A stretch of DNA of 64,000 nt from Trichothermofontia sichuanensis B231 (GCF_026240635.1 NZ_CP110848.1:1552501-1616500), one strand, 5' to 3'; counted from the stretch's first letter, positions 1 through 8,999 are shown. The notes: a model not told the origin generated them from the letters alone. Numbers and translations: made by a program.

Positions 1-696
1 GGTTATACCTCGATGAGTGCTGCTGGGGAAGTCATGTGGCTGAACCCCTTCCGGCCTGAGGTACAGCAATTCATCACCGATCTCGTGTTGGAAATTGTCA
101 CCAAGTACGACGTGGACGGCATCCAATTTGACGACCACACTTGCCTGCCCCATGAGTTTGGGTACGATTCCTATACCCTTGCGCTCTATCAACGGGAAAC
201 GGGCAATGCCGCCCCGCCGCCCAATAATCCCGCCTGGGTGAAATGGCGAGCAGATAAGATCACAGCTTTTATGGTGAAGTTACATGCGGCGGTGAAGGCG
301 AATAAGCCCAACGTGATTTTCTCGGTTTCGCCCAACTATTACGATTTTGCTTACAAATTCCATCTCCAGGATTGGCTGGCCTGGATTCGGCAGGGAGCAG
401 TTGATGAACTGGTGATGCAGGTTTACCGTCCTGATCTCGCCAGTTTTGTCGAGCAGATCAGTCGTCCAGAGGTTCAGGAAGCCCGCCAAAAAATCCCTAC
501 TGGCATCGGCATTCTCACGGGAACGCGTAATAATCCTATTCCCCTATCCCAAATTCAGGCGCAAGTCCGGGCGGTGCAGGAGCGCAATTTGGGGGTAGCT
601 TTCTTTTACTACGAAAGTTTGCTCAACTATGCACCGGAGTCAGTCGCCGATCGCCATTCGGGACTTCAGGCCCTTTTCCTAGGCTCGACGCAGTAG
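1..696 (+). CDS. GHL10/DUF187-like glycosyl hydrolase, C-terminal part (5' truncated by window edge)
   Basis: The frame is open from position 1, so this is the last ~231 residues of a longer protein. The segment with Phe-Arg-Pro-Glu-Val followed by KYDVDGIQFDDH matches the (beta/alpha)8 barrel of family-10-like glycosyl hydrolases (DUF187/GHL10), where the Asp-Asp pair lies at the end of a barrel strand. Later barrel strands are visible (VIFSVSPN, ELVMQVYRP, IPTGIGILTG). Proteins of this family in cyanobacteria are usually secreted or periplasmic and are presumed to act on polysaccharide, but the substrate is unknown. The signal peptide and N-terminal half would lie upstream of the window. 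It converges on the glycosyltransferase gene at 719. Confidence 0.8.
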   Translation, partial: GYTSMSAAGEVMWLNPFRPEVQQFITDLVLEIVTKYDVDGIQFDDHTCLPHEFGYDSYTLALYQRETGNAAPPPNNPAWVKWRADKITAFMVKLHAAVKANKPNVIFSVSPNYYDFAYKFHLQDWLAWIRQGAVDELVMQVYRPDLASFVEQISRPEVQEARQKIPTGIGILTGTRNNPIPLSQIQAQVRAVQERNLGVAFFYYESLLNYAPESVADRHSGLQALFLGSTQ

Positions 697-718
697 GTGC
701 GATCGCTGGCTTGAGCAT

Positions 719-1678
719 TCAGGGCCGACCTGCGGGTTTGAGTAACAGGGCCAGTAGAGTACGCCAATAGGCCCACCGCCAGGGATTCAGGCGTAAACAG
801 CGCCAACCTGCCTTTAAGGCTGTCCACTTTTGTCCTGACTGATGGTCTCGCCATGCCTGCCCGATCAGTTGCCCTTGAATATGGGCGATCGCGCTGGGTT
901 GACCTTGGGCTGGAATGGCAGGGGGAATGGGAAGGGGCTTGCCGAGTTGGAGATCGTCCTGGCCTCTGGCTAGTCGTTGTTGTTGCAGTTGGCGGGCGAT
1001 CGCTTCGTAACAGTTGCGTTCATAAGCTGATTTTGTATGGGTTACTGAGGTAGGGTGCAACCGATAGTAATACCAATTTTCGGGCTGGTACCAAACCCGG
1101 CACACTTCCCCTAGGCGTAGTTGTAAATCAATATCTTCGCCCGTGATAAAAAAGGACCGACACCCCTTGAGCGATCGCACAATCTCCGTACGCACCGCAA
1201 ACGTACAAAAATGAGTGCGAACCTGCCCTTGTCGGAGTTCAGCAGTAATTTCTGTCGCTGGGTCTTCCGTCGCCAGGGTACTGACCAGGATACCGCGATC
1301 GTCGACGGTACTGAAACCGCCACAGATAGCCCCAAATTCTGGATGGTTCACTAACCAAGCGACCTGCCGTTGGATGCGTTGGGGAGGATAGAAATCATCG
1401 GCATCACAACGCATCAGGATATCTCCCTGAGCTGCCGCCAAACCAACGTTAAAGGTTATGGCAATGTTGCGGGCTTCACTGGTTAAGATCTGAATTCTAG
1501 GATCATTGAGGGCCTGGACTCTGGCAAGTGACTGATCCTCGGACCCATCATCAATGACGATAATTTCCCGATCAATACCCCTGTTCTGACGATCGTCATC
1601 CTCAAGGAGTGAAAGTAATGCCTGCGTGATAAAGCCTTCGGCATTGCGCATGGGGACAAGAATACTAACTAGAGGCAT
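719..1678 (-). CDS. Glycosyltransferase family 2
   Basis: A 319-residue GT-A fold transferase. The N-terminus MPLVSILVPMRNAEGFITQA is the GT2 nucleotide-binding strand, EIIVIDDGSEDQS follows, and the DxD-like motif is RCDADDF near residue 96. A later TGEDIDLQLRLGE segment corresponds to the acceptor/catalytic region. It probably adds a sugar from a nucleotide-sugar donor to an envelope or extracellular polysaccharide; the donor is not predictable. Its start overlaps the end of the upstream GT2 gene by 14 bp, which suggests translational coupling. The C-terminus (a basic, tryptophan-rich helix ending in LLKP) resembles those of the two neighbouring GT2 proteins, so the three are probably tandem paralogues. 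Confidence 0.88.
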   Translation of the reverse strand: MPLVSILVPMRNAEGFITQALLSLLEDDDRQNRGIDREIIVIDDGSEDQSLARVQALNDPRIQILTSEARNIAITFNVGLAAAQGDILMRCDADDFYPPQRIQRQVAWLVNHPEFGAICGGFSTVDDRGILVSTLATEDPATEITAELRQGQVRTHFCTFAVRTEIVRSLKGCRSFFITGEDIDLQLRLGEVCRVWYQPENWYYYRLHPTSVTHTKSAYERNCYEAIARQLQQQRLARGQDDLQLGKPLPIPPAIPAQGQPSAIAHIQGQLIGQAWRDHQSGQKWTALKAGWRCLRLNPWRWAYWRTLLALLLKPAGRP

Positions 1679-2627
1679 CAGGATCAGGGCCTTGCTGGAC
1701 AGGGGGTAACGGCTTAATCAAGGCGACCACCAGCAGTTTCCAACCGGCGATCGCCCAGGGTAATTTCTGAATAGCTTTCAGACCATAGATAATGGCCGTT
1801 CGGCGCTGGCGACTGTTAAAAGCCCACCAGCCATACTGCAACATAAAGTGATGCTGGGAAGCGCGATCGGGTCCCGGTCGCCACGGATCACTCGCCTCAA
1901 AGTGTCCCTCAATCCCCCGTCGTTGCCAAGCTCGTTCACAAGCGATGCGACTACTTTGACGTTGTTGCTCACGGCACTGACCACTGACGGACTGGGTATG
2001 GAGACGATAACGCAAGAGCGGCTGCGGTAAGTTGGCCAGTTGACCGATTTCACCTAAGCGCAGCCAAAGGTCAATATCCTCAGCTTGAGCCAACGTTGTA
2101 TCATATCCACCGATTTTGACTAATGCCGATCGCCGAATCATGGCAGCCGGGTGGCAAATACTGCCATGTCCAGCTAAAGCTGTGGCTTGGATTGCCTGAT
2201 CGTCAATGGGAAGTTTGAGCCAAGTGAGATAACGATCCCGATCGTCGATGACCTCAAAGGCGCTGCCGACACACACGACAGCCGGTCTCTGGTCTAAAAA
2301 GTTAACCTGTTGTTGGAAGCGATCCGGCAAGGATATATCATCGGCATCCATACGCGCTATATATATCCCTTGGCTTTGCTCAAGCAAGAAGTTAAGTGTT
2401 TTCGATAAACCTTGGTTTTCCTGTCTAAAGAGCTTGATTCTTGGATCCTTAGCCGCATACAGTTTGATAATCTCAAAAGAATGATCCTGTGAACCATCGT
2501 CTGCAATCAAGAATTCAAAATTAGTAAAGGTTTGAGCAAGGATACTCTCAATAGCTTTAGCAACAAAATGTTCAGCATTGAAAACCGACATGATGACGGA
2601 TATAATGGGTATTTTGGGTGCAGACAT
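1665..2627 (-). CDS. Glycosyltransferase family 2
   Basis: A GT2 enzyme of about 320 residues beginning MSAPKIPIISVIMSVFNAEHF. The frame stays open to 2717, but that extension runs through a hairpin repeat and looks non-coding, so the ATG at 2627 is preferred. Motifs seen are FLIADDGSQDHS, the metal-binding ARMDADDISLPDRF (DxD) and AEDIDLWLRLGEIG. It is clearly similar along its length to the GT2 protein at 3093-4025, including the C-terminal QYGWWAFNSRQR segment and a shared ending in IKPLP, which indicates tandem duplication. It is likely part of the polysaccharide assembly group with the Wzm/Wzt exporter upstream. Donor and acceptor are unknown. Confidence 0.87.
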   Translation of the reverse strand: MSAPKIPIISVIMSVFNAEHFVAKAIESILAQTFTNFEFLIADDGSQDHSFEIIKLYAAKDPRIKLFRQENQGLSKTLNFLLEQSQGIYIARMDADDISLPDRFQQQVNFLDQRPAVVCVGSAFEVIDDRDRYLTWLKLPIDDQAIQATALAGHGSICHPAAMIRRSALVKIGGYDTTLAQAEDIDLWLRLGEIGQLANLPQPLLRYRLHTQSVSGQCREQQRQSSRIACERAWQRRGIEGHFEASDPWRPGPDRASQHHFMLQYGWWAFNSRQRRTAIIYGLKAIQKLPWAIAGWKLLVVALIKPLPPVQQGPDPDASS

Positions 2628-2652
2628 GGTATGAACGCTGTAAAGACTGTAC

Positions 2653-2703
2653 GGCTCTCCTGAGTTTATAGTCGGGACGTGTAGCGCCCCCACTATAAAC
2701 TCG
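2653..2703. repeat. Hairpin repeat (family R2), copy 1
   Basis: Arms GAGTTTATAGT (2662-2672) and ACTATAAACTC (2692-2702) are perfect inverted repeats around a 19-nt centre containing GTAGCGCCCCC. Related palindromes occur at 33518-33566 and 38396-38437, with a half copy at 60480-60504. The flank GGCTCTCCTGAG is shared with the copies at 33551 (inverted) and 60470. Confidence 0.75.
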
Positions 2704-2759
2704 GCATTGCAAATCATTTATTAGTAGTTGTTTATACTATTTATAGCCTTTACCTAATT

Positions 2760-2866
2760 TATAGTCATTGCCATTTAGGCTGAAACAGCCCCCTCACCCC
2801 CAGCCCCTCTCCCAGAGCGGGAGAGGGGAGCGAAGAACTGTATCGTTCTTATTTGGATTGACCATA
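2760..2866 (+). repeat. 107-bp MITE-like element, copy A
   Basis: Begins TATAGTCATTGCCATTTA and ends with the inverse of TATGGTCAATCCAAATAA, giving imperfect terminal inverted repeats. The centre is a palindrome of CCCCTCTCCC and GGGAGAGGGG around AGAGC. It codes for nothing. Further copies of the same length lie at 9073, 33387, 39341, 41125 and 51858, with length variants at 23021, 25045 and 31513. Confidence 0.85.
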
Positions 2867-3024
2867 CTCAGTACACCATTAAGGTTTGGAGCGTGATCCG
2901 ACCGGCAACCCTTACCCTAAATCCCTCTCCGGCTCTGGAAGAGGGATTTAGGGTAAGGGCCACACCCGTGGACTGCACCCAGCCTACCCAGGTACAACGG
3001 TACTTTATGATTGAGGTAAAGGCT
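2867..3024. repeat. Second repeat element adjacent to MITE copy A
   Basis: Follows copy A without a gap and holds its own palindrome (CCCTTACCCTAAATCCCTCT near 2909 and its inverse near 2940). The motif TTAAGGTTTGGAG with GATCCGACCGGCA reappears inverted near 13045-13075. AGCCTTTACCTAAT (2745-2758) and its near inverse (3010-3024) bracket copy A and this segment together, as if both sit inside one larger element of about 280 bp. The 465-bp gap between the two GT2 genes therefore holds only repeats. Confidence 0.55.
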
Positions 3025-3092
3025 GCACAATTAAATCTCAGAAGAGCCAACTGTATTAGGTTTTTCTGATAACATTGCTTGCATGGTATTGA

Positions 3093-4025
3093 TTAGCCTT
3101 TAGGCAGTGGTTTTATTATACTGCAAGCGAGTAGTTTCCATCCTAGTTGAGAGAAAGGGTTCATTTTAATGGCTCGTATGCCGTAGATAACAGCAGTACT
3201 GCGTTGACGACTGTTGAAAGCCCACCAACCATACTGCAACATATATTCAAATTGTGATTGATGATTAGCCTGGGGATGCAACCGAGAACCTATTGTTTCA
3301 AAGTCACGCTTGGGCCAACCTCGCCGCTGCCACGCTCTCTCCAGTATGGTACGCGTATTACTTTGTTGATGGTGTTGCCGACTACGACTAGTAATGGAGC
3401 GCGTATGAAGACGGTATTTGACAACTGGGAAGGCTAAATTAGCGACTGCACCAATCTCGGTTAGCCTTAGCCATAAATCTAGATCTGAACCAGTTGCAAA
3501 TGCTTCATTATAGCCATTGATTTGGAGAAGGGATGAGCGACGAATCATCGCAGTTGAATGCAGGAAGCTGGTATGACCTTCTGTAAGGATATGCTGAATA
3601 GTATCATTGTCTTCAGCCATATAGAAAGTGGTCAGAAAACGGCTTTTTTCGTCGATTACCTCGAAAGCACCACCTACCCATACCACTTCAGGGTGCTTTT
3701 GGAGAAAATCTACCTGACGAGCTAAGCGATCGGGCAAAGCAATATCATCCGCATCCATGACCGCAATGAATTCGCCTTGGGATTGCGCCAGAATTTCGTT
3801 ACGGGTTTGGGGAATACCGCGATTTTCTCGACTGGTGAGGCGAATGCGTTGATCCTGGGCAGCGTATTTCTGTAGAGTTTTTAAGGAATTATCAGTTGAA
3901 CCATCGTCAATAATAATAAATTCAAAATCTTTAAAGGTTTGATTGAGAATACTCTCGATCGCTGCCGCCAGATAGGGTTCGGCATTATAGACGGACATGG
4001 CGACCGATACGATCGGACGGGTCAT
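3093..4025 (-). CDS. Glycosyltransferase family 2
   Basis: A 310-residue GT2 enzyme starting MTRPIVSVAMSVYNAEPY. The ATG at 4025 is preferred over an upstream in-frame start because GGAGG lies about 10 nt before it and because it then shares exactly ATGA with the stop of the Wzt gene. Motifs are FIIIDDGSTDNSL, VMDADDIALPDRL (DxD) and GSDLDLWLRLTEIG. It is a tandem paralogue of the GT2 at 1665-2627. Coupling to the exporter genes strongly suggests that it builds the exported glycan or modifies it; the sugar is not predictable. Confidence 0.9.
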   Translation of the reverse strand: MTRPIVSVAMSVYNAEPYLAAAIESILNQTFKDFEFIIIDDGSTDNSLKTLQKYAAQDQRIRLTSRENRGIPQTRNEILAQSQGEFIAVMDADDIALPDRLARQVDFLQKHPEVVWVGGAFEVIDEKSRFLTTFYMAEDNDTIQHILTEGHTSFLHSTAMIRRSSLLQINGYNEAFATGSDLDLWLRLTEIGAVANLAFPVVKYRLHTRSITSRSRQHHQQSNTRTILERAWQRRGWPKRDFETIGSRLHPQANHQSQFEYMLQYGWWAFNSRQRSTAVIYGIRAIKMNPFSQLGWKLLACSIIKPLPKG

Positions 4026-5326
4026 GGGGACTTCACCTCCCAAGTGCGCGGTTGATAGGCGATCCCCCGGTTTAAGCGTTCGCCAGGATTGACTTTAAAC
4101 CGAAACAGCTCGTAGGCATCGAGTATATAACTGGACCCATCCTTGAGATAAACGTTCATTTGATAGAGACCAGGCATCAGGCTGAGGTAGGGCAAATAGG
4201 CGCGAATTTCGTGTTCTCCAGCAGCGATCGCAAAGGTATTGCCATCGTAAATACTGCTCATGTGTAACACGAGGCCCCCTTCGCCCATGACACGATAGAT
4301 GGCCACAAATAGACTCAGATGGGCGATCGCCTGTTGGGCTTGGAAACGGACGCAGATCGACACTGGTTGTCCGGTAACGGGAGATGCGATGACGGTCTCT
4401 CCTTGATCACGAAAGTAAATCTCAAGGAGGTGAACGCCCGTTGCTGAAGTGGAGCGATGGGTACTGACAGTGCGGATGGGATGGTCTCCTTCCGGACGAT
4501 CGAGCAGGGCCAGATCGGCTTCATAGCGCTCCATGACCTCCCTGGCACTGCCGCCCATGACCATTTTTCCCTTAGACAGGTAGATGCCCGTCGTGCAGAC
4601 ATTTAAGATAGCCTGGAAGGCATGGCTGACTAGGACAAATGCGGTACCCTGACGCAACAGTTCCGTCAGACGGCGTTCGCATTTAGCCCGAAAACGCAGG
4701 TCCCCGACGGCTAAGACTTCATCAATGAGCAAAATATCGGGTTCGGTGTGAATCGCACAGGCAAACCCTAAACGCGCCGCCATCCCAGAACTATAACTTT
4801 GGACCGGGGCCTCGATCGCGTCACCCAGTTCGGCAAAGTCAACCACGGCCTCAAAGCGATCGTTAATTTCCCGGTGACTTAACCCCAGAATGGCCATATT
4901 GACATAGATATTTTCTCGACCACTCAGGATGGGGTTAAAGCCAGCCCCCAGGGCAATCAGGGGCGCAACCCGTCCGCGTACCGTCACGCGCCCAGTATCG
5001 GGCCGTAAAAGGCCACTGATAATCCGTAGGAGCGTTGTTTTGCCACTGCCATTGACGCCAACCAAACCGAGGGATTCCCCCCGATGTAAATCGAAACTAA
5101 CATTGTTTAAGGCCCAGAACTCGCCGTGACGGAGCTGCTGGGTGTCAGAACGCAGGCCCGTCAGTTCCGCCGCAATATCCTGCAGGCCATAGAACAGCGA
5201 TCGCTTCAGACTCCGACAAAACTTTTTTGAGACCCCCTGCACAGAAAGAAGCACTTCACGATCGTCTGCTCCCACAGGCGTTGCCTCTGGCGCGGTTGTA
5301 TCCCAGCCTTGATCCGTGGCATCCAT
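4022..5326 (-). CDS. Polysaccharide ABC exporter ATPase, Wzt type with C-terminal substrate domain
   Basis: A 434-residue ATPase. Walker A is GVNGSGKTTLL (about 90-100), the ABC signature is SSGMAARLGF and Walker B is ILLIDEVLAVGD. Residues after about 280 form an extra beta-rich domain (LLEIYFRDQGETVIASPVTGQ onward to YELFRFKVN), as in Wzt/RfbE proteins, where this domain recognises the capped end of the lipid-linked glycan. It would work at the inner face of the cytoplasmic membrane with the permease encoded immediately upstream. The start overlaps the permease stop by one base, so the two are translationally coupled. Confidence 0.92.
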   Translation of the reverse strand: MDATDQGWDTTAPEATPVGADDREVLLSVQGVSKKFCRSLKRSLFYGLQDIAAELTGLRSDTQQLRHGEFWALNNVSFDLHRGESLGLVGVNGSGKTTLLRIISGLLRPDTGRVTVRGRVAPLIALGAGFNPILSGRENIYVNMAILGLSHREINDRFEAVVDFAELGDAIEAPVQSYSSGMAARLGFACAIHTEPDILLIDEVLAVGDLRFRAKCERRLTELLRQGTAFVLVSHAFQAILNVCTTGIYLSKGKMVMGGSAREVMERYEADLALLDRPEGDHPIRTVSTHRSTSATGVHLLEIYFRDQGETVIASPVTGQPVSICVRFQAQQAIAHLSLFVAIYRVMGEGGLVLHMSSIYDGNTFAIAAGEHEIRAYLPYLSLMPGLYQMNVYLKDGSSYILDAYELFRFKVNPGERLNRGIAYQPRTWEVKSP

Positions 5327-6189
5327 CAGGCACTCATCCGTTCAATCACAAACGGCATCGATAGGCGATAGAATAACCAGCCCAACAGTAAGCCACCCAG
5401 GGCAAAACCGCTGGCCAGCCAAAACCCGGTGGGATTAGAAACAAGGCCCGTCGTTGCCAATTCCCGCGTGGTTACCAGCAGCGGTGTCACCGGATTTAAC
5501 TGAACGATCGTCCCAAAGGTGCTACCTTGTGGTACGGGGAAAAGAACGGGCGTGAAAAATAACCAGACCCCCAATCCGATCGTTAAACCCTTGGAGATAT
5601 CCTGATAAAGAGCACCGAGGGGCGCTAAAAATAGGCCAAAACAGGTCCCCAATGCAATCAGGTGGAGCAAGGCGACTGGGGCCAAGACGACACTCCAGGT
5701 AACCGGCATTTTGAACCAGATAAACAGGCCAATAATCAAAATTAACTTGACCCCAAAATTAACGACGATTTGCCCTAATTGGGACAGAATAATCGCCTCA
5801 CGGGGAAAGTTGATTTTGGCAAGCATTGGCTTCGCATCCGTGACGGCACGGATCGGACCATTGACCGCTTCCGAAAAGGTCTGCCACAGGGACATACTGA
5901 ACATGACAAAGGCCGGATAGGGCAGATCCGTTGCCCCCACATTGAGCACCTTGGCATCATTGGCCAAGGTCAGACCGATCGCGGTTACGATCGGGGGAAT
6001 AAAGGCCCACGCAAAGCCCAGAAGCGACTGACGATATTGGGCACTCATATCCCGTACCAGCAGCCGCCACGCCAGTTCCCGCGAGGCCAATAAATCCTGA
6101 CCCATTGCTTTGAAGAGGGCAAGGGGGGCTTGCAGACGACTGTCTGGGGTATAGACCACTTCGGGTAGCCGGGAATCGGGCTTGGGCAT
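5326..6189 (-). CDS. Polysaccharide ABC exporter permease, Wzm/TagG type
   Basis: A 287-residue ABC-2 family membrane protein. After a cytoplasmic amphipathic N-terminus (LLASRELAWRLLVRDMSAQYRQS) there are about six hydrophobic segments, among them LLGFAWAFIPPIVTAIGLTL, FGVKLILIIGLFIWF and LLVGWLFYRLSMPF-like sequence at the end. With Wzt it exports O-antigen-like or capsular polysaccharide across the plasma membrane. It is the first gene of the minus-strand run Wzm, Wzt, GT2, so the promoter probably lies in 6190-6367. Confidence 0.9.
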   Translation of the reverse strand: MPKPDSRLPEVVYTPDSRLQAPLALFKAMGQDLLASRELAWRLLVRDMSAQYRQSLLGFAWAFIPPIVTAIGLTLANDAKVLNVGATDLPYPAFVMFSMSLWQTFSEAVNGPIRAVTDAKPMLAKINFPREAIILSQLGQIVVNFGVKLILIIGLFIWFKMPVTWSVVLAPVALLHLIALGTCFGLFLAPLGALYQDISKGLTIGLGVWLFFTPVLFPVPQGSTFGTIVQLNPVTPLLVTTRELATTGLVSNPTGFWLASGFALGGLLLGWLFYRLSMPFVIERMSA

Positions 6190-6367
6190 TCGCTCCAGTC
6201 GTGCTAGACAACAATTCTATCCCAGCAGGGGTCTCGATATGGTCAGCTCCCTGCCTTCAAACGTCAAGATAGGGGAAAGCCAACCGCCTGCTAGGGTAAC
6301 CCACCTTTGCCCAGGATACCCAGATTCCAAACGTTTGGCCCATAACTCCCCCCCACCGGCCAGACCC

Positions 6368-8608
6368 CTAGCCTAGGGGGGTTTGGAGCAAATCACGTGG
6401 CGTGACCCAGCGTTGCTGATCCAACTGCTGGAGATAGCGCTTTTCTTTATAGTATTCCTCCTGATAAAAGGCTTGACGGCGGTGGGCTTCGGCAGCGGCA
6501 TCGGGATCGGGTCCAGCAGCAGGTGGCGAGATTTCCCCAAGGGAAGGCAGCGCGATCGCGGCACGGGGATTACCGTCGGTGGACAGATCGGCGGTGGGGA
6601 GGACAGCGGCCAGTTCTGGTGTGAGGACAGTCTGGATGTGGTGGAGTTCATGGCTGGCCACCTGCTGCAAGTGCTGGAGGGCTTGATCGTTGCGATCGCT
6701 GGCGAGATCCGTAGACGTGGCCAGCACGGTTTCCAGGGAGTTAATGCGGGCCTGGACATCCCGTTGGCTTTGAGGATGGGTCACCGTCTGACTGACCTCT
6801 TCCCACATTTTTAATAAATGGCGGCACCGCTTTTCGCACATGATCCGCTCCAAGCTAGCCGAGGCCGTGCGAATCACCAGTGCAGGCCGGTAAAGATCTA
6901 AGGTCGCTTTTTCATCCAGTTGCAGAAAGGGCTGGATTGCCTTGAGCAGTTCCGGCTCCTGGGTACCCCGATCGCGCAGGGCCGCCACCAAATCCACCGT
7001 GGCCAAGTAGGGATAGGCATCCGTGGGCGCAGCCTCAGGATCAAGGGCGATCGCGGCTTCCTCGATCGCCAGGATTTCGCGCCAGAGCAGCCGGTGGTGG
7101 GAGAGGCTAAATTCCAATTCACGCTCCGCCATCGTGCTACGAACCATTGACCGGTAGTGGGGACAGTGCAGGTAGACCAGTAACAACTGGGCCTCGGCAG
7201 CCTCCCGGAGACTGAAGTCTGCCGATCGCTCCCACTTGTGGGACCGGCCATGCCAACGTTGGCCCCGAACCTGGGTCCGCAGATCGCTCTCGTAGCGCAG
7301 GGTGAGGCGGGCATCCCCCTGGCTAAGTAATTCAGCGCAGTGGTGAATGTAGTGGGTGCGCAGGGTGGCATTGGGCAGTTTACCCAGCAATTGCACGATC
7401 GCCTGGACACTGGCCTGGAACTGATCTGCCTGCTTGAGATCCTTACCTGCTAAAATCTGCTGGATCTGCCAGTCGAGCCAGAGGGGCGCCTGCCGTAATA
7501 GTTCCCGATAGTCATCTGCCGTCTGGCGCTGGAGAAATTCATCCGGGTCCTTGCCATCGGGGATCGTCAGCACCCGCAGTTGGACTTGCCCCTGGTAGGC
7601 CAGATCTTCCACTTCCCCGATCGCCCGTTGGGCTGCCTGGGTGCCCGCCCGATCAGCATCGAAATTCAGGACAATCTGCTTCGACTCGGTGTAGCGCAAC
7701 AGTTGGTGAATCTGGGCCATGCTCAGCGCCGTGCCCAGGGAAGCCACCACCTGGCTAATCCCCGCCGCATGGAGGGCAATCACGTCAAAATAGCCTTCCA
7801 CCACCACAGCCTGATCGGTCTTGGCGATCGCGGCCCGTGCCTTATCCAGGGCAAACAGCGTCCGCCCCTTGTCAAATAACTCGGTATCCGGCGAGTTCAA
7901 ATACTTGGGTTGTTCATCCCCCAAGGCCCGCCCACCAAAGCCAATCACCCGTGATTGCAGGTCGTGGATCGGAATCATCAGGCGATCGCGGAAGCGATCG
8001 TAGTACCCCCCCCCACTTTTGCGGGGAACAATCAACCCCGTTTGCTCAACCAACTCCACAGGATAGTGCTTTTGCAGCACGAGGTAACCGTAGAGGGTAT
8101 CCCAACCCGCCGGGGCATAGCCCAGTTGAAACTGCTGAATCGTCTCCGGGCGCAAGCGGCGCTGTTCATACAAATAGGCGAGGGCCTGCTGCCCCTGGGG
8201 TTGGTGGAGGGCGTGTTCATAAAAGCGGGCCGCCAACGCCAAAATCTCATAGAGTTGCTCCCGGACCGTCAACTGCCGCTGCAACGCCTGACGTTGTTCC
8301 GGCTCCAGGGTGGTCACGGGCACCTGGTAACGACGGGCCAGATCCAGGACAACCTCACTAAACGATCGCTTGCCCAGTTCCATCAGGAACTTGATGGCAT
8401 TCCCCCCCGCCCCACAACTAAAGCAGTAATAAAACTGTTTGCCCGGACTGACGGTAAAACTGGGGGACTTGTCATCATGGAAAGGACACAGACCGACAAA
8501 ATCCTTCCCCCGTTTTTTCAGCACCACATATTCCGAGACGACATCAACAATGTCGACCCGCTGTTTCACCTGCTCAATGGTGTCCGAATGCAGACGGGGA
8601 ATGTCCAT
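6368..8608 (-). CDS. dnaG: DNA primase DnaG
   Basis: A 746-residue primase that synthesises RNA primers for lagging-strand replication. The CHC2 zinc finger is formed by C41, H44, C62 and C65 (CPFH...CFSC). The catalytic core follows (YAPAGWDTLYGYL, LMIPIHDLQSRVIGFGGRAL). The TOPRIM motifs are VVVEGYFDVIALHAAGI and LNFDADRAG, then DGKDPDEFL. The C-terminal ~300 residues are the less conserved helicase-interaction region, rich in Gln and Ala, and the total is at the long end for cyanobacterial DnaG. The next gene upstream is the principal sigma factor, a neighbour often seen in the macromolecular synthesis operon, but here a 667-bp gap separates them. Confidence 0.96.
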   Translation of the reverse strand: MDIPRLHSDTIEQVKQRVDIVDVVSEYVVLKKRGKDFVGLCPFHDDKSPSFTVSPGKQFYYCFSCGAGGNAIKFLMELGKRSFSEVVLDLARRYQVPVTTLEPEQRQALQRQLTVREQLYEILALAARFYEHALHQPQGQQALAYLYEQRRLRPETIQQFQLGYAPAGWDTLYGYLVLQKHYPVELVEQTGLIVPRKSGGGYYDRFRDRLMIPIHDLQSRVIGFGGRALGDEQPKYLNSPDTELFDKGRTLFALDKARAAIAKTDQAVVVEGYFDVIALHAAGISQVVASLGTALSMAQIHQLLRYTESKQIVLNFDADRAGTQAAQRAIGEVEDLAYQGQVQLRVLTIPDGKDPDEFLQRQTADDYRELLRQAPLWLDWQIQQILAGKDLKQADQFQASVQAIVQLLGKLPNATLRTHYIHHCAELLSQGDARLTLRYESDLRTQVRGQRWHGRSHKWERSADFSLREAAEAQLLLVYLHCPHYRSMVRSTMAERELEFSLSHHRLLWREILAIEEAAIALDPEAAPTDAYPYLATVDLVAALRDRGTQEPELLKAIQPFLQLDEKATLDLYRPALVIRTASASLERIMCEKRCRHLLKMWEEVSQTVTHPQSQRDVQARINSLETVLATSTDLASDRNDQALQHLQQVASHELHHIQTVLTPELAAVLPTADLSTDGNPRAAIALPSLGEISPPAAGPDPDAAAEAHRRQAFYQEEYYKEKRYLQQLDQQRWVTPRDLLQTPLG

Positions 8609-8839
8609 TGGGGTCCAGCGCTAATCCCAGCCAACAGCAATCCTGTTCCTATTCTCCCTGAAAATTCCCGATCGCGGGGTAAACAGTTGCCTGCCAACCG
8701 ATGACCCCAGCGACTGCCGTCTGATCAATCGGCTCAGAATCGCTCCCCCACTGCAATGCTCACGCTCCCCCGGCGCAATCAGTCTGTGCGATTGCAGGGC
8801 CACCAGTACAATCCCCCCCTCCAGCCGCTCTCAGGGTAA

Positions 8840-8999
8840 AATGTCAAGCTTTTGCTACAAATAATCAAGTACCTACTAGGCATTTACGCCTATTTTTGTT
8901 AGGTTAATGCTCAAGGTTTTATATAGATTTAACAATTACCCTTAATAAATTTTCCCTTGGATACCCACTAAGCACTCCCCCCGCGGAGTGCTTTTTTTT
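8840..8999 (+). ncRNA. Possible small RNA ending in the terminator at 8971
   Basis: No plus-strand reading frame precedes the strong terminator at 8971-8999, yet a terminator implies a plus-strand transcript. The interval is AT-rich, includes a small hairpin (AGGCATTTACGCCT, about 8878-8891) and a TATATAGATTTAAC stretch, and is flanked by minus-strand genes on both sides. The 5' end given here is a guess. It does not show the ACUCCUCACAC core of Yfr1. Confidence 0.3.
8971..8999 (+). terminator. Intrinsic terminator
   Basis: Perfect 8-bp stem AGCACTCC / GGAGTGCT (8971-8978 and 8985-8992) with a short C/G loop, followed directly by eight T. Only plus-strand transcription would see the T tract after the stem. 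Confidence 0.8.

Noticed and set aside
2628-2717. N-terminal extension of the second GT2 protein
   Set aside because: The extra 30 codons translate the R2 hairpin; the family N-terminus starts at 2627.
7837-8704. Long plus-strand frames opposite dnaG
   Set aside because: The minus strand encodes an unmistakable primase with all motifs; the plus-strand products are Pro/Gly/Arg-rich shadows.
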